A DNA stretch of 14,990 nucleotides, from assembly GCA_012744295.1 (NCBI GenBank), contig JAAYIB010000022.1, positions 1 through 14,990 on the forward strand, given 5' to 3'. The notes below the pieces were generated by a model that saw nothing but the letters and a program-made list of their open reading frames with translations, ran no database searches and had not been told where the DNA came from. Shown piece by piece: positions 7,329-14,230 of this stretch (position 1 is the stretch's first letter; every line of letters starts with the position of its first letter). This DNA comes from Acholeplasmataceae bacterium (lineage in GTDB: Bacteria > Bacillota > Negativicutes > Acidaminococcales > Acidaminococcaceae). A program made the translations under genes and the position numbers.

Positions 7329-8110
7329 CATTTTTCCTGTTTCACCGCCTCGGCCAACAGGCTGGCATAGTCATACGCCGCCGCTGCGCAAGCTTCGCCT
7401 GATTCCTCGATGATTTTTACGAGAGCGCTGCCGACAATCGCGCCGTCACTGATGGCAGCCATTGCCTGCGCCTGTTCTGGGGTCGAAATCCCGAAGCCGA
7501 CCGCTATCGGTTTGTCGCTGACCTCCCTGATTTGCCGGACAATGGCCGCAAGGTCGGTCGTGATGCTGCTTCTGACGCCGGTTACGCCGAGGGAGGACAC
7601 GAGATAAATGTACCCTTCCGCCTCCCTTGCTATCATTTGAATGCGACTGTCCGAGGTCGGCGCAATGAGAGAAATCAAATCGACTCCGTACTTCAGGCAA
7701 TACGGGCTTAGCTCTCCTTTTTCCTCAAAGGGCACATCGGGAACAATAACCCCGTCAACGCCTGTTTCCCGGCATTTTTCGAAAAATCTGTCACACCCGT
7801 AAGTAAAGATGGGATTGACGTAGGTAAGAAAGGCTATCGGCACCTGTGAGACTTGTCTCAGCTCAAGAAGCATGTCAAAAATCTTGTCCGTCGTGCAGCC
7901 TGCGGCCAAGGCGCGGCTGTTCGCACGCTGGATTACTTCGCCTTCGGCCACGGGATCGGAAAACGGTATCCCTATCTCGACAACTGCTGCCCCCGCTTTC
8001 TCGAGAGTCAGAATCAGCTCCCTGGTTTTTGCGAGCGACGGGTCGCCGGCCGTTATAAAGGGAATGAATGCCTTCTTGTTATCACGAAAAGCCTTGGCTA
8101 TCTTACTCAT
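7328..8110 (-). CDS. trpA: Tryptophan synthase alpha subunit
   Basis: A 260-aa TIM-barrel enzyme that cleaves indole-3-glycerol phosphate to indole and glyceraldehyde 3-phosphate, passing indole to TrpB. Glu45 in VEIGIPFSDP matches the catalytic Glu49 of the Salmonella enzyme. The position of catalytic Asp60 is Glu56 (PVAEG), a conservative change I recall from other Firmicutes. Phosphate-site segments near the C-terminus (VGFGIS, AIVGSALV) are present. The start overlaps the trpB stop by 8 nt in the string ATGAGTAA. It is the last gene of the operon, followed at once by the terminator. Confidence 0.97.
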   Translation of the reverse strand: MSKIAKAFRDNKKAFIPFITAGDPSLAKTRELILTLEKAGAAVVEIGIPFSDPVAEGEVIQRANSRALAAGCTTDKIFDMLLELRQVSQVPIAFLTYVNPIFTYGCDRFFEKCRETGVDGVIVPDVPFEEKGELSPYCLKYGVDLISLIAPTSDSRIQMIAREAEGYIYLVSSLGVTGVRSSITTDLAAIVRQIREVSDKPIAVGFGISTPEQAQAMAAISDGAIVGSALVKIIEESGEACAAAAYDYASLLAEAVKQEK

Positions 8111-9287
8111 GCAGATTCACCCCCATATATCTGGCAATTGCCGCCACGTCCTTGTCGCCCCGCCCTGAAAGGTTGACGACGATAATCCTGTTTTTCCCCA
8201 TCGTCGGCGCCAGCTTCATGGCGTAGGCCAGGGCGTGGGCACTTTCAATCGCCGGAATGATGCCTTCGGTCTTGGAAAGATAGCTGAAGGCGGCTACTGC
8301 CTCTTCATCGGTGGCCGGCACATATTCGGCGCGTCCGCTGTCATGCAGGAAGGCATGCTCCGGCCCTATTCCCGGGTAGTCAAGGCCTGCGGAGATCGAG
8401 TACACGGGGGCGATCTGACCATATTTGTCCTGCAGGAAGTACGATTTCATGCCATGAAAGATACCGAGGCTCCCACGGGAAATGGTGGCCGCCGTTTCCC
8501 TGGTGTCAACCCCTCTGCCGGCTGCCTCGACGCCGATCAGGCGTACTTCCTTATCCGGGATAAAGTCGTAAAAAACCCCCATGGCATTGCTGCCGCCGCC
8601 TACGCAGGCCATCACGACGTCGGGCAGCCTTCCTTCAGATACCATTATCTGGCTTTTCACTTCCCTGCCGATCAAGCTTTGAAAATCCCTGACCATTTCG
8701 GGATAGGGATGGGGACCCATTACTGAGCCTAAGACATAAAAAGTATCGTCCGCACGCGACGTCCAGACCCTCATCGCTTCGTTCACAGCATCCTTCAAAG
8801 TCTTTGTGCCGGTTTTAACAGGAACAACCTTCGCACCCAAAAGCTCCATTCTAAACACATTGAGCGCCTGGCGCTCGGTATCCTCCTCGCCCATGTAAAC
8901 CACGCACTCCATACCCATCAGCGCGGCTACCGTTGCCGTCGCTACTCCGTGCTGCCCCGCACCAGTTTCCGCAATCACGCGTTTCTTGCCCATTTTTTTC
9001 GCGAGCAGAACCTGACCCAAAACGTTGTTGATCTTATGCGAGCCCGTATGGTTCAAGTCCTCGCGTTTCAGATAAATCTTCGCACCGCCCAGGTCTTCGG
9101 TCATCTTCTCCGCATAATAAAGCAGGGAAGGCCGGTTCGCGTACTCAACGTAAAGTGCCTGCAGCTCCGACAAAAAGGAAGGATCCTTTTTGTATTGTTC
9201 ATAAGCCTGTTCGAGCTCTATAACGGCGTTCATCAAAGTTTCCGGCAAGTACTGCCCTCCGTGGATACCATATCTGCCCTTACTCAT
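8103..9287 (-). CDS. trpB: Tryptophan synthase beta subunit
   Basis: A 394-aa PLP enzyme that condenses indole with L-serine to give tryptophan, forming the alpha2-beta2 complex with TrpA. Lys85 in HTGSHKINN is the PLP Schiff-base lysine, Glu107 with GAGQHG (109-114) is the catalytic region, and GGGSN (230-234) holds the PLP phosphate. The length is that of the standard TrpB1 class. The ATG at 9287 is preferred over upstream in-frame starts because the family begins at MSKGRYGxHGGQYxPE, and GGAGG lies about 10 nt upstream. It overlaps the end of trpF by 8 nt (ATGAGTAA), and its own end overlaps trpA in the same way. Confidence 0.98.
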   Translation of the reverse strand: MSKGRYGIHGGQYLPETLMNAVIELEQAYEQYKKDPSFLSELQALYVEYANRPSLLYYAEKMTEDLGGAKIYLKREDLNHTGSHKINNVLGQVLLAKKMGKKRVIAETGAGQHGVATATVAALMGMECVVYMGEEDTERQALNVFRMELLGAKVVPVKTGTKTLKDAVNEAMRVWTSRADDTFYVLGSVMGPHPYPEMVRDFQSLIGREVKSQIMVSEGRLPDVVMACVGGGSNAMGVFYDFIPDKEVRLIGVEAAGRGVDTRETAATISRGSLGIFHGMKSYFLQDKYGQIAPVYSISAGLDYPGIGPEHAFLHDSGRAEYVPATDEEAVAAFSYLSKTEGIIPAIESAHALAYAMKLAPTMGKNRIIVVNLSGRGDKDVAAIARYMGVNLHE

Positions 9288-9906
9288 CTCCCGTTTTCCT
9301 CCCCTGTCTGATAAATTCCTCGATTTTTTTGGCATCTTTGATGCCCGATGTTTCAACCCCGCTTGAGGTGTCGACGCCAAACGGCCTTACCAAGGCAGCG
9401 GCAGCAGCCACATTGTCCGGATTCAGGCCGCCTGCCAGAAAGAAAGGTTTTTCCATGTTCGCCGCCAACAGACATTCATGGCGAAAAGCCTTACCCGTAC
9501 CGCCGTAATGATCGTCCTCCAAGGTATCGAACAGATAGTAGTCGCAGTCAAAAGCGCTGATGCCGGTAAGATCTGCTTCATCCTTTATCCTGATCGCCTT
9601 GATTATCGGCAGGCTTGTCAGCGTGCGAAGCTTGCGGCAATAGCCGGCATTCTCGTCGCCATGAAGCTGAATCAGGTCAATGGCGCCGCACGATGTGACT
9701 GCGGCAACAGTTTCGGGGTTTTCGTTCACGAATATGCCGACTGCCTGTATTTCCCTTTTCAATTGCTTCCGAAGTTCCTTGGCCTCTGCCGGCGTTACCT
9801 GTCTTCTGCTTTTGGCGAAAACAAAACCGATATAATCGGGCATCAGGCGGTTGACGGCTGCTATGTCCTCGCTTCTTGTCAGTCCGCAGATTTTTATTTT
9901 AGTCAT
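9280..9906 (-). CDS. trpF: Phosphoribosylanthranilate isomerase
   Basis: A 208-aa TIM-barrel isomerase converting N-(5'-phosphoribosyl)anthranilate to CdRP. Catalytic Cys7 (KICGLT) and Asp127 (LFDT) are in place, with phosphate-binding segments AGGLNPDNV (158-166) and GVDTSSGVE (177-185). It is a free-standing enzyme, not fused to TrpC. Its ATG overlaps the trpC stop in an ATGA tetranucleotide, implying translational coupling. Confidence 0.97.
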   Translation of the reverse strand: MTKIKICGLTRSEDIAAVNRLMPDYIGFVFAKSRRQVTPAEAKELRKQLKREIQAVGIFVNENPETVAAVTSCGAIDLIQLHGDENAGYCRKLRTLTSLPIIKAIRIKDEADLTGISAFDCDYYLFDTLEDDHYGGTGKAFRHECLLAANMEKPFFLAGGLNPDNVAAAAALVRPFGVDTSSGVETSGIKDAKKIEEFIRQGRKTGDE

Positions 9907-10688
9907 AGTGCCTTCCCTCCGAGCAGTTTCCTGATTTCTCCCGCCGCATTGCCGCTGCGCACCAGTGTTTCGCCGATTAAAACGGCGTCTGTACCGTTAG
10001 CGCGCAAAACTTCAATGTCTTTGGGCGTCCTGATGCCGCTTTCGGAAACAAACAGGATATTTTCGGGGACAAGCTTGCGCAGGTTGACGCTGTTTTGCAA
10101 GTCCACGGAAAAATCCTTGAGATTGCGGTTGTTGACACCGATGATTCTGGCGCCTGCCTTCAAGGCGCTTGCCACCTCAGCTGCATCATGCGCTTCGACA
10201 AGGGCGGATAGTCCCAGTTCGTCGCAGACTGCAAGATATTTTCTGACGGTTTCCGTCGTAAGCAGCGAAGAAATCAGAAGCACGGCGTCGGCTCCGAGAA
10301 TTTTAGATTCATAAAGCTGGTACTCGCTTACTGTGAAGTCTTTGCGCAGCAAGGGTATATCGACCGTCCGGCGAATCTCCTGCAGATAGCGGTCGCAGCC
10401 CAGGAAAGCAGTCGGCTCGGTCAGCACCGAAATGGCCGAGGCGCCCGCCTGTTCATACTGCCTGGCGAGAGACAGGTGGTCGAAATCATTGACCAGCAAG
10501 CCCTTGGAAGGAGAGGCTTTTTTAACCTCGGCAATTATAGCGATGTCCTTCTGTTTCAATGCTTTCTCAAAAACAAAGGCTTCCCCGGGCAGTGCCCTTG
10601 CTTCCCTCGCGACTGCCGCCAAAGGTTTCTGGCTTTCAAGCAGTTCGACGCGTTTCCTTGCGGCGTCTGCCAATTTGTAAAGTATCAT
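9903..10688 (-). CDS. trpC: Indole-3-glycerol phosphate synthase
   Basis: A 261-aa TIM-barrel enzyme that decarboxylates and closes CdRP to indole-3-glycerol phosphate. Family residues are visible: Glu53, Lys55 and Ser58 (IAEVKKASPSKG), Lys116 (LLRKDF), Glu164 (LVEAH), Asn186/Asn189 (GVNNRNL), and Glu216/Ser217 (VSESGI). The ATG at 10688 is used because homologs start at MIL-x-KL, and GGGGTGG lies just upstream. It begins 13 nt after the trpD stop and overlaps trpF by 4 nt. Confidence 0.97.
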   Translation of the reverse strand: MILYKLADAARKRVELLESQKPLAAVAREARALPGEAFVFEKALKQKDIAIIAEVKKASPSKGLLVNDFDHLSLARQYEQAGASAISVLTEPTAFLGCDRYLQEIRRTVDIPLLRKDFTVSEYQLYESKILGADAVLLISSLLTTETVRKYLAVCDELGLSALVEAHDAAEVASALKAGARIIGVNNRNLKDFSVDLQNSVNLRKLVPENILFVSESGIRTPKDIEVLRANGTDAVLIGETLVRSGNAAGEIRKLLGGKAL

Positions 10689-10701
10689 GCCGCCACCCCG
10701 C

Positions 10702-11709
10702 TCACTGGTTGGAGAGGGCAACAAACTGCTCCAACTTGGCTTTTGCCTTGCCGCTGTCAATCAGTTGTGCCGCCATCCTTACCCCTTCCGTTATTCCGGG
10801 AACCTTGCCCCCGATGTACAGCGAAAGCCCTGCGTTCAGAAGGACTGCGTCCCGCTTGGGCCCCCTCTCCTTGCCGGAGAGAATGTTCCTCGTGATTTCG
10901 GCGTTTTCCTCAGCCGCACCGCCCACAAGCTCATGCAGTTCGCAGCGTGCAAGGCCGACTTCTTCAGGCGTTATCGTATATGACTTCAATTCACCGTTAT
11001 TAAATTCGCAAATTGTCGTCGGTCCGGTCAAGGTTGCCTCGTCGATGCCGTTGCCGTACACGACCATTCCTCTTTTTAAACCGAGCTTGGTCAGCACCAT
11101 TGCCAGCGGTTCCACCAGCTTCGCGTCGTACACGCCCATCAGCTGCATCGTGGCAAGCGCGGGATTCGATAATGGGCCGATGTAATTGAAAACCGTCGGA
11201 ATGCCTATTTCCTTACGGACAGCGCCGGCAAAGCGCATCGAGGAGTGGTACTTCTGCGCAAACAAGAAGCAGATGCCCGCCTTGTTCAGCACTTCCCTGC
11301 TTTTTTCAGGTTCCAGGCCGATATTGACGCCGAGCGCCTCCAAAACATCGGCGGCCCCGCATTTGCTGGACATTGACCTGTTGCCGTGCTTGGCGATCGG
11401 TATGCCGGCCGCGGCTATTACCACTGAGCTTGTCGTTGAAATATTGAAGGTGTTCGCCCTGTCGCCTCCCGTACCCACTATGTCGAGCGCCTCTTCGTCG
11501 GGAACTATTTTCGTGCATTTTTCGCGCAGCACCATCGCGCAGGCCGTTATTTCGTCGATTGTTTCGCCCTTGATGTGCATCGCGGTCAAGAAGGCCGCAA
11601 TCTGTGCGTTGGTTGCCTCGCCGTCCATAATTTGTCTCATTGCTCCCGCGGTTTGCTCCAGGCTCAGATCGTGTCCGGCCGATAATTTGCTGATAGCTTG
11701 CGCAATCAT
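10702..11709 (-). CDS. trpD: Anthranilate phosphoribosyltransferase
   Basis: A 335-aa enzyme that transfers phosphoribose from PRPP to anthranilate. GTGGD (79-83) and the NIST segment (89-92) form the PRPP site, followed by KHGNRSMSSKCGAADVLE (107-124) and a DEATLTGPT segment for metal binding. It is a single-domain TrpD, with no fused glutaminase. Its ATG shares one base with the trpG stop (TAATG), typical of coupled translation. Confidence 0.98.
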   Translation of the reverse strand: MIAQAISKLSAGHDLSLEQTAGAMRQIMDGEATNAQIAAFLTAMHIKGETIDEITACAMVLREKCTKIVPDEEALDIVGTGGDRANTFNISTTSSVVIAAAGIPIAKHGNRSMSSKCGAADVLEALGVNIGLEPEKSREVLNKAGICFLFAQKYHSSMRFAGAVRKEIGIPTVFNYIGPLSNPALATMQLMGVYDAKLVEPLAMVLTKLGLKRGMVVYGNGIDEATLTGPTTICEFNNGELKSYTITPEEVGLARCELHELVGGAAEENAEITRNILSGKERGPKRDAVLLNAGLSLYIGGKVPGITEGVRMAAQLIDSGKAKAKLEQFVALSNQ

Positions 11710-12287
11710 TATTGTTCAACCCCTATCTTTAAGAAATTTTGCAATATTTGCCTGCCGTCCGGCGTCATCAGTGATTCCGGATGGAACTGCACGCCGTAAA
11801 CTTCGTAATCTCTGTGCTTGAGTGCCATCACAAGGCCGTCCTCAGTCTCTGCGGCAATCTCCAGTTCCCGTGGAAGTCCTTCTTTTTCTACAAGCAGCGA
11901 GTGGTATCTTGCTGCCGGAAAGCCGTCTTCAAGTCCCTCGAACAACTTGCATTTTTGCTTCAGCCGCATTCTGCTTTGTTTTCCGTGCACTATCTTTGGA
12001 GCCGGCGCGACCACGCCGCCGAAGACTTCACCGATGGCCTGATGTCCCAGGCAGACGCCCATAATCGGGAGACTGCCTTTTAAAACCCTTAATATCTCTT
12101 CGCAAATCCCCGCATCCTTCGGGTGGCCGGGACCCGGCGACAGTATGATGTGGGACGGCCGGAGCGCTTTGATTTCTTCCACCGTTATCCTGTCGTTGCG
12201 TCTCACGAGGACTTCCGCGCCGCTGCTGCCGACAAGCTGGTAAAGGTTGAAAGTAAAACTGTCGTAATTGTCTATGATCAGAACCAT
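11709..12287 (-). CDS. trpG: Anthranilate synthase component II (glutamine amidotransferase)
   Basis: A 192-aa class I glutaminase that supplies ammonia to TrpE. The triad is Cys79 (GVCLGHQ), His169 and Glu171 (HPES), with the PGPGHP oxyanion segment at 51-56. The protein could also serve p-aminobenzoate synthesis as PabA, which cannot be excluded. The start at 12287 fits the family beginning (IDNYDSF) and has AGGAGG 9 nt upstream. An ATG at 12305 overlapping the trpE stop (ATGA) would add six residues and remains possible. Confidence 0.96.
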   Translation of the reverse strand: MVLIIDNYDSFTFNLYQLVGSSGAEVLVRRNDRITVEEIKALRPSHIILSPGPGHPKDAGICEEILRVLKGSLPIMGVCLGHQAIGEVFGGVVAPAPKIVHGKQSRMRLKQKCKLFEGLEDGFPAARYHSLLVEKEGLPRELEIAAETEDGLVMALKHRDYEVYGVQFHPESLMTPDGRQILQNFLKIGVEQ

Positions 12288-12296
12288 TGCTTCCTG

Positions 12297-12302
12297 CCTC
12301 CT
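12297..12302 (-). promoter_or_regulatory. Ribosome binding site deciding the trpG start
   Basis: A full AGGAGG with 9 nt to the ATG at 12287 overlaps the last codon of trpE, tying trpG translation to termination of trpE. Confidence 0.65.
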
Positions 12303-13768
12303 CATCCTGTGGTTTCCTTAAGTGCCGCAAACAAGGCTCCTGCCTTATTGTGACATTCCTGATACTCGCTTTCCGGCACGGAGTCCGCTACAATGCCGGC
12401 TCCGGCCTGCACATAGACCTTGCCTGCCCTTTTGACAATGGTCCTGATGGTGATGCAGACGTCAAGGTTGCCGGAAAAGTCGATGTAACCCATGCCGCCG
12501 CCATATAGGCCGCGTGCCGAAGGCTCAAGCTCGTCGATGATTTCGCAGGCCCTGATTTTCGGCGCTCCCGAAAGCGTGCCGGCCGGGAAGATGGAGCAAA
12601 GGACGTCCAGGTTATCCAGTTCTTGCCGTCTTTCTCCCGTGACTCGCGTCGTGATATGCATTACGTGTGAGAAACGGCTGATTTTCTTATAATCGAGCAC
12701 CTCAACCGAACCGAAGCTGCTGACCCGTCCGACGTCGTTTCTTGCGAGGTCAACCAGCATGTTGTGCTCGGCCGTTTCCTTTTCATCGGCCAGGAGCTCT
12801 TCCTCCAGCAGCAAGTCTTCGGTTTCGGTAGCTCCCCGGCGCCTCGTTCCGGCAATCGGCATCGTCGTAATCTCCCTGCCGTTGACCTTCACCAGCGTTT
12901 CCGGAGAACTGCCCGCAATCTCTATTTCTTCATTCTTCAGCAGGACCATGTACTGGGAAGGATTTGTCGTGCGCAGCACCCTGTAAGCATTGAAAAGGTC
13001 GCTGTCATAATCCGCTGTAAACTGTTGGCTGAGCACCACCTGGAAGACGTCGCCCTCCCTTATGTGCGCCTTACCCTTTTGAACGCATGCGATGTATTCC
13101 TGCTTGCTCATGTTGGGAATCAAGCTGCCAAGACGCGCGGGCGCAGAATCTGCGCTGACGGCAGTGTTTTGCAGCAGCTGCCTGACATGGCCGATCTCCC
13201 TTGCCGCCTTGCAATAGTTGACGGCGACGCTGTCCGTTTTCACATTTGCGATGATAAGGATTTTTTGCTTCAGGTGGTCAAAGGCAATAACCTTGTCAAA
13301 CAGCATAAGGTCAAAATCCGGAAACTCGGAGTTCTTATCCTCTGAGAAACGAAAGCCTCTTTCGCAGTACTTGAAGAATTCATAAGCAAAATATCCAACG
13401 AAGCCGCCCGTGAAGGGGGGCAGGCCGGGAAGGCGCGGCACCCTGTACTCGGCAAGCACCTCGCGGAGGCAGTTAAGGGGCTCGTCGCAGGCAAATCCTA
13501 CCTCGGCGGTGCTTTTAACCTCCATGCGATTGTTCCTTGCCATAATGCGCAGACAGGGGTCAAAGCCGATGAAGGAATAGCGTCCCCACTTCTCGCCGCC
13601 TTCGACGCTCTCCAGCAAAAAGTAATTATTGCTGCACGCCCTCACTTTACTTAAGAATGCGATGGGCGTCGTCATATCGGCGAAAACCTCCGCATAAACC
13701 GGCACCGCGGAATATTCTTTTTCGTATTCCCTTACCTGCTCCAAGGTCAGACTTAACAAGGCAATCAT
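12302..13768 (-). CDS. trpE: Anthranilate synthase component I
   Basis: An aminase of about 488 aa making anthranilate from chorismate with ammonia from TrpG. The N-terminal domain carries the LLES motif (51-54), linked to tryptophan feedback inhibition. The chorismate-binding domain contains the PIAGTRRRG, EEELLADEKE, HNMLVDLARNDVGR and FPAGTLSGAPK segments, and ends in the GLYGGGMGYIDFSG region. Start choice is uncertain: the ATG at 13768 directly abuts GTGGGAG, leaving no spacer, while an in-frame TTG at 13759 has an ideal 9-nt spacing and loses only three residues. Further upstream frame lies within hairpin and terminator sequence. First gene of the operon, read from the T-box leader; its stop lies in the trpG ribosome site. 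Confidence 0.96.
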   Translation of the reverse strand: MIALLSLTLEQVREYEKEYSAVPVYAEVFADMTTPIAFLSKVRACSNNYFLLESVEGGEKWGRYSFIGFDPCLRIMARNNRMEVKSTAEVGFACDEPLNCLREVLAEYRVPRLPGLPPFTGGFVGYFAYEFFKYCERGFRFSEDKNSEFPDFDLMLFDKVIAFDHLKQKILIIANVKTDSVAVNYCKAAREIGHVRQLLQNTAVSADSAPARLGSLIPNMSKQEYIACVQKGKAHIREGDVFQVVLSQQFTADYDSDLFNAYRVLRTTNPSQYMVLLKNEEIEIAGSSPETLVKVNGREITTMPIAGTRRRGATETEDLLLEEELLADEKETAEHNMLVDLARNDVGRVSSFGSVEVLDYKKISRFSHVMHITTRVTGERRQELDNLDVLCSIFPAGTLSGAPKIRACEIIDELEPSARGLYGGGMGYIDFSGNLDVCITIRTIVKRAGKVYVQAGAGIVADSVPESEYQECHNKAGALFAALKETTG

Positions 13769-13775
13769 CTCCCAC
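13769..13775 (-). promoter_or_regulatory. trpE ribosome binding site, pointing to a TTG start
   Basis: GTGGGAG at 13775-13769 has zero spacing to ATG 13768 but 9 nt to TTG 13759, so the TTG may be the real start. Confidence 0.5.
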
Positions 13776-13780
13776 TTCGC

Positions 13781-13853
13781 GAAAAAATAAACGGCTGCAC
13801 GATTCAAACGCATGAATGCATTGTGCATTAAGCAATTTGAACCGCGCAGCCGT
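13781..13853 (-). terminator. Second long hairpin with U-rich tail between T-box terminator and trpE
   Basis: ACGGCTGC (13853-13846) pairs with GCAGCCGT (13798-13791); TTCAAA pairs with TTTGAA inside it after a 4x4 internal loop; AATGCA and TGCATT close a CAA loop after a 6x6 loop. The outer stem is followed by TTATTTTTTC. It looks like an additional intrinsic terminator or attenuator. A palindromic repeat insertion is the alternative. Confidence 0.6.
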
Positions 13854-13869
13854 CGGAAAAACAAGCGTT

Positions 13870-14162
13870 TTTCAAACAAAAAACGCCTGTCCTCATTCAA
13901 GGACAGGCGTCAAAAACCTGCGGTACCACCTTGTTTTATGGAGAAAGTTCCCCATACTCTTACGCAGAATGCCATCACATTCCTCATCAATAACGCAGAT
14001 GGTGCGTTGCGGAATACTCTCGACTTTCGTCGATTTGACCGCACCCTCGGTGGTCCATTTGTCGAACTGCATTTCTATCCGGATTTCAGCTGCCCGGACT
14101 CTCTGTAAGCGCACTTTTCGGCGTTATCTCCACCTCAACGGTTTATCAGGTACTATTAAATT
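13870..14162 (-). promoter_or_regulatory. T-box riboswitch leader of the trp operon (tRNA-Trp)
   Basis: The T-box signature GGTGGTACCGC is at 13930-13920, preceded by CAAGG (antiterminator 5' side) that can pair with CCTTG in the terminator's 5' arm. Stem I has the AGAGAG bulge motif near 14105-14098. The probable specifier is TGG at 14057-14055 within AAATGGACC, a tryptophan codon followed by a purine as usual. Uncharged tRNA-Trp binding here should stabilise the antiterminator and allow trpE-A transcription. The specifier assignment is by eye; the T-box itself is clear. Confidence 0.9.
13877..13910 (-). terminator. T-box-controlled intrinsic terminator
   Basis: ACGCCTGTCC/GGACAGGCGT, a 10-bp stem (13910-13901 with 13892-13883) with an 8-nt loop, followed by TTTTTT on the minus strand. 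It is exclusive with the antiterminator pairing. Confidence 0.9.
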
Positions 14163-14168
14163 GATATA

Positions 14169-14197
14169 AGTCTACCATCGGTGTTTTCTTCTGTCAA
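14169..14197 (-). promoter_or_regulatory. trp operon promoter
   Basis: A perfect TTGACA (14197-14192), a 17-bp spacer, and TAGACT (14174-14169, four of six). Transcription would start near 14162, at the 5' edge of the T-box leader and about 70 nt past the dapB-like stop. Confidence 0.85.
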
Positions 14198-14230
14198 CAA
14201 TTTTCTTAAAATAATATTTGCTTTGCGCTT

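Noticed and set aside
9478..10314. 278-codon plus-strand frame
   Set aside because: Antisense to trpF and trpC, both with full catalytic motifs; no recognisable domain.
12764..13345. 193-codon plus-strand frame
   Set aside because: Antisense to trpE, and no domain or ribosome site supports it.
13769..13900. Upstream extension of trpE to position 13900
   Set aside because: The added frame is made of the T-box terminator arm and the second hairpin, and does not look like a TrpE N-terminus.
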